In this document: piece after piece, positions 33,465 to 42,954 of the stretch | Position numbering within the stretch: the stretch's first letter is position 1 | How the letters are laid out: every line of letters starts with the position of its first letter | NCBI RefSeq assembly: GCF_029051725.1 | Contig: NZ_JAACFU010000009.1 | Location: forward strand, 186,001 to 250,000 | Reading direction: 5' to 3' | Source of the DNA: Bradyrhizobium sp. CSS354 | GTDB taxonomy: Bacteria; Pseudomonadota; Alphaproteobacteria; Rhizobiales; Xanthobacteraceae | Length of the DNA: 64,000 nt | Position numbers and translations under genes: made by a program | The notes under the pieces: generated by a model | Databases searched by the model: none | Told to the model about the DNA's origin: nothing | The model's input: only the letters and a program-made list of their open reading frames with translations

Positions 33465-34718
33465 ATGTCGACACAGATGGGCGAACTCGGTTCGGTTTCC
33501 CGTTCCTCCACCTGGCGCACGCCGGCGATCATCATTCTCTGCGGCTGCGCGATCGGGATGCTCGGCTTCGGCCCGCGCTCGGCGCTCGGCTTCTTCGTGC
33601 AGCCGATGAGCCATGAATATGCCTGGGGCCGCGACGTGTTCGGGCTCGCGATCGCGTTTCAGAATTTGCTGTGGGGATTGGGCCAGCCCGTCGCCGGCGC
33701 GGTCGCCGATCGCTTCGGCCTGTTCCGGGTGATGTGCGTCGGCGCTCTGCTCTATGCCGGCGGCTTGCTCCTGATGCGCTATTCCTCGACTCCGCTGTCG
33801 CTGAACATCGGCGCCGGCGTCATGGTCGGCTTCGGTCTCGCCGGCTGCTCGTTCAATCTGGTGCTCTCGGCGTTCACCAAGCTCTTGCCGGCCGAGAAGC
33901 GCGGCCTTGCGCTCGGCGCCGGCACTGCGGCGGGATCGTTCGGGCAGTTCCTGTTCGCGCCGATCGGTGTGGCCTTGATCGACAATTTCGGCTGGCAGCA
34001 GGCGCTCACCGTGTTCGGTTTCCTGATGCTGCTGATCATCCCGCTGGCGCTGGCGCTCTCGACGCCGCCGGTCGCAAGCACGGCAAACGCGACGCCTGCG
34101 GACCAGCAGACCTTCACCAAAGCGCTCGCGGAAGCCTTCGGCCATCGCTCCTATGTGCTGCTTGTCCTCGGCTTCTTCACCTGCGGGTTCCAGCTCGCCT
34201 TCATCACGGTGCATCTGCCGGCCTTCCTGGTCGACAGCGGCATCTCCACGCAAATCGGCGGCTGGGTGATCGCGGCGATCGGCCTCTTCAACATCATGGG
34301 ATCGCTAAGCGTCGGCTATCTCCAGAACAGCCTGCCCAAGCGCTATATCCTCTCGACCATCTATTTCACCCGCGCGCTTGCGACGCTTGCCTTCATCTCG
34401 TTCCCGATCACGCCGTTCTCGGCGATTGCGTTCGGAGCGGTCTCCGGCCTGACCTGGCTGTCGACCGTGCCGCCGACCTCGGCGCTGGTCGCGATCATGT
34501 TCGGCACGCGCTGGTTCGCCACCCTGTATGGTTTCGCCTTCGTCAGCCATCAGGTTGGCGGCTTCCTCGGTGTCTGGCTCGGCGGCATCGTGTTCGAGCG
34601 GTTCGGTTCCTACACGCCGATCTGGTGGCTCTCGATCCTGTTCGGCGTGCTCTCGGCGCTGATCAATCTTCCGATCGTGGAGAAACCGGTCCAGCGGGCG
34701 GTTGCGCAGCCTGCCTGA
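33465..34718 (+). CDS. Major facilitator superfamily transporter
   Basis: 417 residues with about twelve membrane helices. The signature loop between helices 2 and 3 is GQPVAGAVADRFGLFRVM. A second-half loop with SVGYLQNSLPKRYIL is the counterpart. The substrate is unknown; the closest look is to the oxalate/formate-type and NarK-like anion exchangers, which is a weak guess. ATG at 33465 follows ACGAGGAAC; the longer frame from 33432 is not needed. It is divergent from nadA across 354 bases that hold the two dyads, so co-regulation is possible but unproven. Confidence 0.88.
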   Translation: MSTQMGELGSVSRSSTWRTPAIIILCGCAIGMLGFGPRSALGFFVQPMSHEYAWGRDVFGLAIAFQNLLWGLGQPVAGAVADRFGLFRVMCVGALLYAGGLLLMRYSSTPLSLNIGAGVMVGFGLAGCSFNLVLSAFTKLLPAEKRGLALGAGTAAGSFGQFLFAPIGVALIDNFGWQQALTVFGFLMLLIIPLALALSTPPVASTANATPADQQTFTKALAEAFGHRSYVLLVLGFFTCGFQLAFITVHLPAFLVDSGISTQIGGWVIAAIGLFNIMGSLSVGYLQNSLPKRYILSTIYFTRALATLAFISFPITPFSAIAFGAVSGLTWLSTVPPTSALVAIMFGTRWFATLYGFAFVSHQVGGFLGVWLGGIVFERFGSYTPIWWLSILFGVLSALINLPIVEKPVQRAVAQPA

Positions 34719-34731
34719 TCGGCTAAACATC

Positions 34732-34755
34732 CCCTGAAACAAGTCAGGGAGTTTT
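34732..34755 (+). terminator. Small hairpin with T run; acuI ribosome site in its 3' arm
   Basis: CCCTGA pairs with TCAGGG around AACAAG, followed by AGTTTT. The 3' arm overlaps the AGGGAG ribosome site of acuI, so it could attenuate or hide that site. Confidence 0.4.
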
Positions 34756-34758
34756 GCT

Positions 34759-35745
34759 GTGGCCACTTTCAAGGCGATCCGGATCGACAAGGCGGACAAG
34801 GGCACCACCGCGCAGCTCACGCAGTTCGACGAAGCCGAGCTGATGGAGGGCGACGTGACCGTCCGCGTGGAATGGTCGACGTTGAACTACAAGGACGGCC
34901 TCGCGCTCACCGGCAAGGCGCCGGTGGTGCGCCGTTTCCCGATGATTGCGGGCATCGATTTCGCCGGCACGGTCGAGCAGTCCTCGCATCCGCAATGGAA
35001 GGCGGGCGACAAGGTCGTCTGCACCGGCTGGGGCATGGGCGAGACCCATCTCGGCGCCTATGCCGAGAAGGCGCGTGTGAAAGGCGACTGGCTGGTCGCT
35101 CTTCCGCAGGGCCTGTCCGCGCGCGACGCCATGGCGATCGGCACCGCCGGCTTCACCGCGATGCTGTCCGTGCTGGCACTGGAAAAGCACGGACTGTCGC
35201 CGAAGAGCGGTCCGGTCGTGGTGACGGGCGCGGCGGGTGGCGTCGGCTCGGTCGCAACCGCCGTGCTCTCGAAGCTCGGCTATCACGTCATCGCCTCCAC
35301 CGGCCGTGCGTCCGAAGCGGACTATCTGAAAGAGATCGGCGCGACTGAGGTGATCGACCGCAACGAATTGTCGGCGGCCGCCAAGCCCATTGCCAGGGAG
35401 CGCTGGGCGGGTGGCGTCGATAGCGTCGGCTCGACCACGCTCGCAAATCTCCTGTCGATGACGAAGTATGGCGGCGCGATCGCGGCGTGCGGCTTGGCTG
35501 CCGGCATGGACCTGCCGTCTTCCGTCGCACCCTTCATTTTGCGCGGGGTGTGCCTTCTCGGCATCGATTCCGTGATGTGCCCGATCGAGCCGCGGAAAGC
35601 CGCGTGGCAACGCCTGGCGTCCGATCTGGATCGGACGAAACTAGCTGAAATTACTCATGAAATTCCGCTTTCCGACGTTCCGGAGTGGGGCGCTAAAATC
35701 CTGGCCGGCCAGGTCCGCGGTCGCACGGTGGTAAAAATTGTCTAA
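34759..35745 (+). CDS. acuI: Acryloyl-CoA reductase (AcuI/YhdH-type MDR)
   Basis: NADPH-dependent medium-chain reductase that turns acryloyl-CoA into propionyl-CoA, detoxifying acrylyl intermediates. VEWSTLNYKDGLALTGKAPVVRRFPMIAGIDFAGTV is the AcuI/YhdH N-terminal domain. VVTGAAGGVGSVATAVLSKLGY is the Rossmann loop. 328 residues, no zinc ligands of ADH type. The GTG start is preceded by CAGGGAG, part of the hairpin at 34732-34755. It lies 40 bases after the MFS gene on the same strand. Confidence 0.9.
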   Translation: MATFKAIRIDKADKGTTAQLTQFDEAELMEGDVTVRVEWSTLNYKDGLALTGKAPVVRRFPMIAGIDFAGTVEQSSHPQWKAGDKVVCTGWGMGETHLGAYAEKARVKGDWLVALPQGLSARDAMAIGTAGFTAMLSVLALEKHGLSPKSGPVVVTGAAGGVGSVATAVLSKLGYHVIASTGRASEADYLKEIGATEVIDRNELSAAAKPIARERWAGGVDSVGSTTLANLLSMTKYGGAIAACGLAAGMDLPSSVAPFILRGVCLLGIDSVMCPIEPRKAAWQRLASDLDRTKLAEITHEIPLSDVPEWGAKILAGQVRGRTVVKIV

Positions 35746-35857
35746 CGGCGTTCAGACTTTACCAACCATGCTGCTTCAATGTCGCCATGGTTAGTATGGT
35801 AAGCAGCGGGTAAAGAGATAAGGCATAGCCCGCTGCGGGGTTGGTTCGGAGTTGAGC

Positions 35858-36457
35858 ATGCTTGCGCGTATTGTGTTGGGGGCGGTCACGGCGGTAGCGA
35901 CGTTTGCGCCGGCCATTGCTGGAAGCATGAACGCCGATGAGGCGCGCCGCTTCGTCGCGGGGAAGGTGTTTGCTTTCACCTGCTTTGACGGCACCCGGGG
36001 CGCGGGCCGCATCATGGACGACCTCGGCGCCGCCGGCGCCGTGCAGTTCTCGGGTGCAGGTCCGGTGAAACATCTCCGCCTGCCCGGCAACACGCTTCAG
36101 ATCCGCGGCCAGAACGTCTGCGCCTCGATCAAGGGCATTCCGTTCGAGCCCTGTTTCAACCTTGAAAAGACCGACGATCGCAGTTTCCGCGGCTCGGTGT
36201 CGGGAATGGGCTTCGCCTATTGCGACTTCCATCACCAGGGCGGCAACCAGATGCTGATGGCGCGCGCTGTCGCGCGGCCGCGCTCGCTGCGCACTTCGGA
36301 ACACACGGGTTCGGTCGGCACGCCCAACACCGAAGTCGCCGCGCGTGTCGAGACCCCGCGCGTCGAGAGTAGCCGGCTCGAGCCGGTGAAGCCGCAAGCC
36401 AAATCAGAGCCCGCCAGGGACGACGCCCCGCTGGAGCTGCGCCGCTCGACCCAGTGA
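35858..36457 (+). CDS. Secreted protein of unknown function
   Basis: 199 residues. A signal peptide (LARIVLGAVTAVATFAPAIAGS) is followed by a ~120-residue domain with four Cys (FTCFDGTRGAG, NVCASI, EPCFNL, AYCDFHH), which could form two disulfides. The C-terminal ~60 residues are low-complexity and Pro/Glu/Arg-rich. GGAG lies 6 bases before the ATG. No family recognised. Periplasmic location is inferred from the leader. Confidence 0.8.
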   Translation: MLARIVLGAVTAVATFAPAIAGSMNADEARRFVAGKVFAFTCFDGTRGAGRIMDDLGAAGAVQFSGAGPVKHLRLPGNTLQIRGQNVCASIKGIPFEPCFNLEKTDDRSFRGSVSGMGFAYCDFHHQGGNQMLMARAVARPRSLRTSEHTGSVGTPNTEVAARVETPRVESSRLEPVKPQAKSEPARDDAPLELRRSTQ

Positions 36458-36621
36458 GTTGGCTGCACGGGACACTCCGCGCACTTTACCGTTGAGAGCT
36501 GTCATCAGACACGAAGCCGCCGCGCCGTAGTCATACGGACGACGGCTTTCATGCGTTGGTAGCTGTTCGCGCCCCAGTTTGCGTACGGCCGGGGGGCGCG
36601 GCCCGATCAAAGGGTTCAACG

Positions 36622-36873
36622 ATGTCGCTGTACTTCTTCCGTATCAGCACCGGCCGCTATTCCGGTGCTGCCGACCAGCCATATGAGTTCGAGGATCGCG
36701 CTGCGGCCTGGACCGAGATGACCGAAGTCTGTGCCAATTTGCTCGGCGGCATCTCGCGCGGCCTGAAGCAGAACGCCGAATGGCGCATGGAGCTGCTCGA
36801 CGAGAACAAGGAGCCGGTGTTCCGGATCAGCCTGATCGGCGAGAGCCAGAAGGCCCTCGGTCGCACTGGCTAG
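36622..36873 (+). CDS. DUF6894-like small protein
   Basis: 83 residues beginning MSLYFFRISTGRYSGA, with WRMELLDENKEPVFRISLIGE later. The Y-F-F start and E-L-x-D-E-x-x-x-P-V-F strand resemble the DUF6894 family common in Bradyrhizobium; function unknown. AAAGGG precedes the ATG. It is flanked by a secreted protein and the first chemoreceptor. Confidence 0.75.
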   Translation: MSLYFFRISTGRYSGAADQPYEFEDRAAAWTEMTEVCANLLGGISRGLKQNAEWRMELLDENKEPVFRISLIGESQKALGRTG

Positions 36874-37081
36874 AAATCGGGCATCCTACCGCCGCGTGTG
36901 GTTAACCTATTAAGCGCGCGGACCGTGCCGTATTTCAAGGGATTTCTGGCGAGTCCGGTATTTGTACGGGGGCTGTCGTTAACCGGATCACCACACCTGA
37001 AGCTCAGTTTTTAGGCAAGGGCGATCAACGCCGAGGGCGGCCTACAATGACTTGGCCGCGTAATCCCCGGGAAACGCGCCC

Positions 37082-38815
37082 ATGTCGAAACTCATCCAGA
37101 ATCTGCAAATCGGTACCAAGCTCGCGCTCGCTTCGGCGTTCGGCATTATTCTCGTCGGCGCCATGATCGCGAGCCAGGTCATCGGCAACAACACCGTGCG
37201 TCATTCCAACCAAGCAGCGATTGCGCAGCAGGAATTGGTGCGCGAGGCCACCGAAGCCAAGCTTGGGATACGCGGCATGCAGCTCGCCGTACGGGACATG
37301 CGTCTTGCCAACAATCAGGGTGACTTGCAAAAGGCGAGCGAGACTCTGCTGGAGCGGTCGAAAGCGCTGAACGGCGTCGTCGATTCCATGCTCAGATTGA
37401 CGCACTCCCCGGAAAATCGCGCGCGGATGGAGAAGCTCAAGTCTACGTCAGCCGATTACCTGAAGGGCGCGCAGCAGAACGCCTCAGTTCGCAGCGAGGC
37501 CATTGCCGTGGCGGCCACGGACCCCGCCCGCGCCGCCAAGATTTCCGAGGAAGGCGCGCGCCATGTCCGTGAGGTGACGCTGCCGCTCGCTACGCAACTG
37601 GATAATTTGACCAGCGAGATTGCCGATTTCGCCAAGCATAAAAGCGAGGAAGAAATCGCTGCCGCGACACAGGAGATGGCCGCGAGCGAGCGTCTCGGCA
37701 TGGTGGTCGGCGCGTGCGCCGTGCTCGTCCTCATAGGTTCGTGGCTGATGTCCTTCCTGACCATCGCCCGGCCGATCCGCGCGCTCACAGTTGCCATGGA
37801 CAAGCTCGCTGGCGGTGACTTCTCTGTTGTCCTGCCGGGTCTCGGCCGCAAGGACGAGGTCGGCGGCGTCGCCGCGGCCGTCGAGAAATTCAAGATCGTG
37901 TCGGAGCAGAAGGCGCGCGAGGAAGCGGAAGCCAAGATGCGGCAGGACCAGATGGCGGCCGAGCAGCGCAAGGCGGACATGCGCAGGCTTGCCGACAGTT
38001 TCGAAGGCGCCGTCGGCGAGATCGTCGACACCGTCTCCTCGGCCGCGACGGAGCTCGAGGCTTCGGCCTCGACGCTGACCTCGACGGCGGAGCGGGCACA
38101 GGAACTGACGATAGTTGTGGCCGCGGCCTCCGAGGAGGCGTCGACCAATGTGCAGTCGGTTGCCTCTGCGACCGAAGAGCTGTCGTCCTCGATCACCGAG
38201 ATCAGCCGGCAGGTGCAGGAATCGGCGCGGGTCGCGAGCGAGGCGGTTACCCAGGCCCGAACCACGACCGATCGTGTCGGCGAATTGTCCAAGGCGGCGG
38301 CTCGCATTGGCGACGTGGTCGAGTTGATCAACACCATCGCCGGCCAGACCAACCTGCTGGCGCTCAATGCCACCATCGAGGCGGCACGCGCCGGCGAGGC
38401 CGGTCGCGGCTTTGCCGTGGTGGCTTCCGAAGTGAAGGCGCTCGCCGAGCAGACCGCGAAGGCGACCGGCGAGATCGGCCAGCAGATTTCGGGTATCCAG
38501 GCGGCAACGCAGGACTCGGTCAGTGCGATCAGCGCGATCAGCAACACCATCGAAAAGCTGTCCGAGATATCGTCCACGATCGCGGCGGCCGTCGAGGAGC
38601 AGGGCGCGGCGACGCAGGAGATTTCCCGCAACGTGCAGCAGGCGGCCGAAGGCACCCATCAGGTCTCGTCCAACATCACCGACGTGCAGCGCGGTGCAGG
38701 CGAAACCGGCTCGGCATCCTCGCAGGTGCTGGCGGCGGCGCAGTCGCTGTCGGGCGACAGCAATCGCCTCAAGCTCGAGGTCGGCAAATTCCTCGACACC
38801 GTGCGCGCAGCCTGA
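37082..38815 (+). CDS. Methyl-accepting chemotaxis protein 1
   Basis: 577-residue inner-membrane chemoreceptor. TM1 is ~13-33, the periplasmic helical sensor ~34-204, TM2 ~205-227, HAMP ~228-280, and the signalling domain follows. The CheA/CheW-binding hairpin is GQTNLLALNATIEAARAGEAGRGFAVV. Ligand is unknown. There is no CheR-docking pentapeptide; the end is KFLDTVRAA. It is the first of three tandem receptors on the same strand, separated by ~195 and ~280 bases. Confidence 0.96.
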   Translation: MSKLIQNLQIGTKLALASAFGIILVGAMIASQVIGNNTVRHSNQAAIAQQELVREATEAKLGIRGMQLAVRDMRLANNQGDLQKASETLLERSKALNGVVDSMLRLTHSPENRARMEKLKSTSADYLKGAQQNASVRSEAIAVAATDPARAAKISEEGARHVREVTLPLATQLDNLTSEIADFAKHKSEEEIAAATQEMAASERLGMVVGACAVLVLIGSWLMSFLTIARPIRALTVAMDKLAGGDFSVVLPGLGRKDEVGGVAAAVEKFKIVSEQKAREEAEAKMRQDQMAAEQRKADMRRLADSFEGAVGEIVDTVSSAATELEASASTLTSTAERAQELTIVVAAASEEASTNVQSVASATEELSSSITEISRQVQESARVASEAVTQARTTTDRVGELSKAAARIGDVVELINTIAGQTNLLALNATIEAARAGEAGRGFAVVASEVKALAEQTAKATGEIGQQISGIQAATQDSVSAISAISNTIEKLSEISSTIAAAVEEQGAATQEISRNVQQAAEGTHQVSSNITDVQRGAGETGSASSQVLAAAQSLSGDSNRLKLEVGKFLDTVRAA

Positions 38816-39010
38816 CGCGGCATGTCCTGAGAGAACTGCAACCCCCGCGCGTAGAGGCGCGGCATTTGCGCGCGTGAATATCGCGGAGACGCGACGGAGA
38901 CCGCGCACGGTTAACCTTCCGGAAAACCGATGCAGTCATGATCTCCGCAATATTCCGGGCGCTGAGTCGCCCTGCTTGTATTGCGTATCGATCGTATTGG
39001 AGCACATCCC

Positions 39011-40981
39011 ATGAGTGGCCCTTCCATTCGCCTCACCCATAAGGTCATGGCGATCGGACTGTTCGGATTGTTGGGTCTCGTCGCCTTCGGCGCGATCTAT
39101 CAGATTGGCAGCCTCTCCCAGGACGCCTCCCGCGCCGTCGCCAACCGGGCTCGTGCGATTGCCGATCTCGACAAGCAGCTCTCGATCGAGATGCTGGAGG
39201 CGCGCCGCAACGAGAAGAACTTTCAGCAGCGCCGCAACGAGAGCTACGCCAAGGCGCACGCGGAGTTGATCGGGCCGATCAACCGCGATTTCGAGGAGGT
39301 CGAGCGTCTGATGGCGGCCGGCGGCATGAGCGCGCTCTCCGAACGGATGAAGCAGGCCCAGGACGGCTTCAAGCGATACGCGTCGGACTTCGGAAAATTG
39401 GTTGCCGCGGAGACCCGGCTCGGCCTGAACGAGACGCTGGGCCTGTCCGGCTCGCTCCGCGCCGCGGTGCACGACATCGAAGCCAAGCTCAAGGAGATCG
39501 ACGATCCCAGGACCACGAGCTGGATGCTGATGATGCGCCGGCATGAGAAGGACTTCATGCTGCGGCGCGACCAAAAATACATCGCCGAGATGAAGAAGGC
39601 GGCGGTCGAATTCTCCAAGGCGATAGAGGTCGTCGCAGTTCCTACGGCTGTGATGAACGACATCACGGCCAAGCTGCAGAAATACCAGTCCGAGTTCACG
39701 GCGTGGGCCGACACTGCACAGCAGAGCGCAGCCCTCGACGCCAGCATGATGAAGATCTTCCGCGAGCTCGAGCCGGGTATGGTCGAGGTGCGCAATACAG
39801 TCGAAGGACTCTACAAGAAGGCCGAAGCTGCAGAGGCTGCGACCCGCGATGCCGTGCGCATGTGGATGATGGTCGCCTTCGCCATTACCGTCGTCGTGCT
39901 CGCCGCGGTCGGCTTCCTTCTGGGACGTTCGATCTCGAAGGCGCTTGCCGGCATGGTCGATGCGATGACGCGGCTTGCGCGCGGCGAGCTTTCGATTTCC
40001 GTTCCCGGCATCGGGCGCAAGGACGAGATCGGCGAGATGGCTGGTGCCGTCGAGGTGTTCAGGACCAACATGGCGGAGGCGGAGCGGCTGCGCACCGAGC
40101 AGATCGAAGCCGAGGCGCGCGGGCGCCAGCAGCGCAAGGCCGACATGCGCCGGCTTGCCGATAATTTCGAAGGCGCGGTTGGCGAGATCATCGATACTGT
40201 CTCGTCGGCTGCAACCGAGCTGGAGGCGTCCTCGAACACGCTGACGCAGGCCGCCGAGCGCGGCAACGGGCTTGCTACCGTCGTGGCGGCCGCCTCCGAA
40301 GAGGCCTCCGCAAACGTGCAGTCGGTGTCTTCAGCGAGCGAGGAAATGACCTCCTCGATCTCCGAGATCAGCCGTCAGGTGCAAGAATCGGCGCGTGTCG
40401 CCGATGTCGCCGTCGAGCAGGCCCAGCGCACCAATGCGCGCGTCGCCGAGCTGACCAAGGCCGCCTCCCGCATTGGCGACGTGGTCGAGCTGATCAACAC
40501 CATCGCCAGCCAGACCAATCTGCTGGCGTTGAATGCAACGATCGAGGCGGCGCGGGCGGGCGAAGCCGGCAAGGGTTTTGCGGTGGTCGCGACCGAAGTG
40601 AAGGCGCTCGCCGAGCAGACTGCGAAGGCCACCGGCGAGATCAGCCAGCACATAGGTGCGATCCAAAACGCAACGCAAGACTCAGCCGGTGCGATAAAGG
40701 AGATCGGCGATACCATCGCGCGGATGTCGGAGATCTCGTCGACCATCGCCGCCGCGGTCGAGGAGCAGGGCGCCGCTACGCAGGAGATCTCCCGCAACAT
40801 CCAGCACGCCGCGAATGGCACTTCCGAAGTCTCGGCGAATATCGGCGACGTCCAGCGCGGGGCAGGCGAAACCGGGGCTGCCTCGGCGCAGGTGCATTCG
40901 GCTGCGCAATCGCTGTCGCAGGAGAGCAACCGGCTCAAGAGCGAAGTCGCGCGTTTCCTGGAATCGGTACGGGCGGCGTAG
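39011..40981 (+). CDS. Methyl-accepting chemotaxis protein 2, HBM sensor type
   Basis: 656 residues. TM1 is near residues 12-32, then a ~250-residue periplasmic domain, TM2 (MVAFAITVVVLAAVGFLLG), HAMP and the signalling domain. The sensor contains two matching helices, EARRNEKNFQQRRNESY and MRRHEKDFMLRRDQKY. This is typical of helical bimodular (HBM) sensors, which bind C2-C4 organic acids in pseudomonads. ATG at 39011 with GGAGC upstream is preferred to TTG at 38981. The ligand is inferred at family level only. Confidence 0.95.
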   Translation: MSGPSIRLTHKVMAIGLFGLLGLVAFGAIYQIGSLSQDASRAVANRARAIADLDKQLSIEMLEARRNEKNFQQRRNESYAKAHAELIGPINRDFEEVERLMAAGGMSALSERMKQAQDGFKRYASDFGKLVAAETRLGLNETLGLSGSLRAAVHDIEAKLKEIDDPRTTSWMLMMRRHEKDFMLRRDQKYIAEMKKAAVEFSKAIEVVAVPTAVMNDITAKLQKYQSEFTAWADTAQQSAALDASMMKIFRELEPGMVEVRNTVEGLYKKAEAAEAATRDAVRMWMMVAFAITVVVLAAVGFLLGRSISKALAGMVDAMTRLARGELSISVPGIGRKDEIGEMAGAVEVFRTNMAEAERLRTEQIEAEARGRQQRKADMRRLADNFEGAVGEIIDTVSSAATELEASSNTLTQAAERGNGLATVVAAASEEASANVQSVSSASEEMTSSISEISRQVQESARVADVAVEQAQRTNARVAELTKAASRIGDVVELINTIASQTNLLALNATIEAARAGEAGKGFAVVATEVKALAEQTAKATGEISQHIGAIQNATQDSAGAIKEIGDTIARMSEISSTIAAAVEEQGAATQEISRNIQHAANGTSEVSANIGDVQRGAGETGAASAQVHSAAQSLSQESNRLKSEVARFLESVRAA

Positions 40982-41262
40982 CGGCGGCCGCCTCGCATGT
41001 TGCGGCGCAAGCGGGCGCGCTCGCGTCGCGGCATGAGGGCGCTGCGCAGGTGCAACGGATGGTTGCAGGAGAAATAGCGACTATCAGGCTTGTCCCGTAA
41101 TTTTACGTAGCTCCCTGTTAACGCCTGCTTGCAACTATGGGTGCAATCTCACGGGATAAGAACCAGCCAGCATTGTTGAACTGACCTCCGTCTCGCCACC
41201 GTCGTGGTGATTTGCGGCGCAGACAATTTGCGCGTTGCTAGGTAACATCGGGATTTGTCGTG

Positions 41263-42951
41263 ATGTCGAAATTGTCCATCGTCTTCAAGCTTCTGGCCGT
41301 GCTGTCGGTCCTCGTCCTTTCGCTCGCCGGTGTCGGCGTGACGGCGATCGGCACCATGCAGAACATCAATTCCCATACTATCGAGATCGCGGAGAGCTGG
41401 CTGCCCAGCGTGCGCGCGCTCGGCTCGCTTCGCGCCGACATCAACGAGCTGCGCGTCGCGCTGCGCCTGCATCTGATGCAGGACACCGCCGAGGGCAAGG
41501 ACGCCGCCGAGAAGCGCTTGGCCTCGCTGCGGGCGCGGATCGACCAGACGCGCAAGGTCTATGAGCCGCTAATCACCACCGCCGAGGAGCGCTCGCTCTA
41601 TGGGCAATGGAGCACGGCGTGGGCCGAGTATCTGAACGGCGTGCAGGACGTGATGGCGCTGTCGCGCAAGAATGTCGGCCGCTTCCCGACCGACGCCAAC
41701 GAGCTGTTGCAGACCAAGGTCGCGAAGATGGCCCAGGCCGCCGACCCGCTGCTTCAGAAGGGCATCGAGATGAACAATCGCGGCGCCGAGCTGGAGACCA
41801 AGCAGGCCGCCGACAGCTACGCCATGATCTTCCGCGTGCTGGTCGGCATCATCGTGTTCTCGGTCGTGATCGCGATCGGCGCCGCCTATTATCTCGTGCG
41901 CGACGTTTCTCGTGGCATTGCCTCGATCATCCGCCCGATGCAGTCGCTCGGCGAAGGTGACCTCTCGGCCGAGGTGCCGCATCGCGGCGAGCGCACCGAG
42001 ATCGGCTCGATGGCGGATGCGCTGCAGATCTTCAAGGAGGCGCTGATCGCCAAGAAGGCCGCCGACGAGGCTGCTGCGCGCGACGCCGAGGCCAAGATCG
42101 AGCGCGGCCGCCGCGTCGACGCCATCACCCGCAAGTTCGAAGCCATGATCGGCGAGGTCGTCGGCACCGTGTCTTCGGCCTCGACCGAGCTCGAGGCCTC
42201 CGCCTCGACGCTGACCAACACCGCGCAGCGCGGACAGGAACTCGCGACCGTCGTCGCAGCCGCCTCCGAGGAAGCCTCGACAAACGTCCAGGCGGTGGCA
42301 TCGGCTTCGGAGGAGCTGTCGTCCTCCATCACCGAGATCAGCCGCCGCGTGCAGGATTCAGCGCGAATGGCGGCGGAGGCCGTCGAGCAGGCGACGCGGA
42401 CCAACGACCGCGTCAACGCGCTGTCGCAGGCGGCGTCCCGCATCGGCGACGTCGTCGAGCTCATCAACACCATCGCAGGCCAGACCAATCTGCTGGCGCT
42501 GAACGCGACCATCGAGGCCGCGCGTGCCGGCGAGGCGGGCCGCGGCTTCGCGGTCGTCGCCTCCGAGGTCAAGGCGCTGGCCGAGCAGACTGCAAAAGCC
42601 ACCGGCGAGATCGGGGCGCAGGTCTCGGGCATCCAGGCGGCGACGCAGGAATCGGTCAGTGCCATCCAGGAGATCGGCGGCACCATCGAGCGGCTGTCCG
42701 AGGTGGCTGCGGCCATCGCCGCCGCCGTCGAGGAGCAGGGCGCGGCGACGCAGGAAATCTCGCGCAACGTGCAGCAGGCCTCGGTCGGCACGCAGGAGGT
42801 CTCGTCGAACATCACCGACGTGCAGCGCGGTGCGATCGAGACCGGCGAGGCATCGACCGAGGTGCTGTCGGCGGCGAAATCGCTGGCGACCGACAGCACC
42901 CGTCTCAAGGTCGAAGTCGCGCAATTCCTGGAATCGGTTCGCGCGGCCTGA
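41263..42951 (+). CDS. Methyl-accepting chemotaxis protein 3, four-helix-bundle sensor
   Basis: 562 residues. TM1 (LLAVLSVLVLSLAGVGVTAI), a ~155-residue periplasmic helical bundle of 4HB_MCP type (IAESWLPSVRALGSLRADINELRVALRLH), TM2 near residue 190-210, HAMP, and a signalling domain nearly identical to those of its two neighbours. GTG 41260 is directly before the ATG. The ligand is unknown. It is convergent with the DUF2339 gene, only 3 bases apart. Confidence 0.95.
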   Translation: MSKLSIVFKLLAVLSVLVLSLAGVGVTAIGTMQNINSHTIEIAESWLPSVRALGSLRADINELRVALRLHLMQDTAEGKDAAEKRLASLRARIDQTRKVYEPLITTAEERSLYGQWSTAWAEYLNGVQDVMALSRKNVGRFPTDANELLQTKVAKMAQAADPLLQKGIEMNNRGAELETKQAADSYAMIFRVLVGIIVFSVVIAIGAAYYLVRDVSRGIASIIRPMQSLGEGDLSAEVPHRGERTEIGSMADALQIFKEALIAKKAADEAAARDAEAKIERGRRVDAITRKFEAMIGEVVGTVSSASTELEASASTLTNTAQRGQELATVVAAASEEASTNVQAVASASEELSSSITEISRRVQDSARMAAEAVEQATRTNDRVNALSQAASRIGDVVELINTIAGQTNLLALNATIEAARAGEAGRGFAVVASEVKALAEQTAKATGEIGAQVSGIQAATQESVSAIQEIGGTIERLSEVAAAIAAAVEEQGAATQEISRNVQQASVGTQEVSSNITDVQRGAIETGEASTEVLSAAKSLATDSTRLKVEVAQFLESVRAA

Positions 42952-42954
42952 CCC

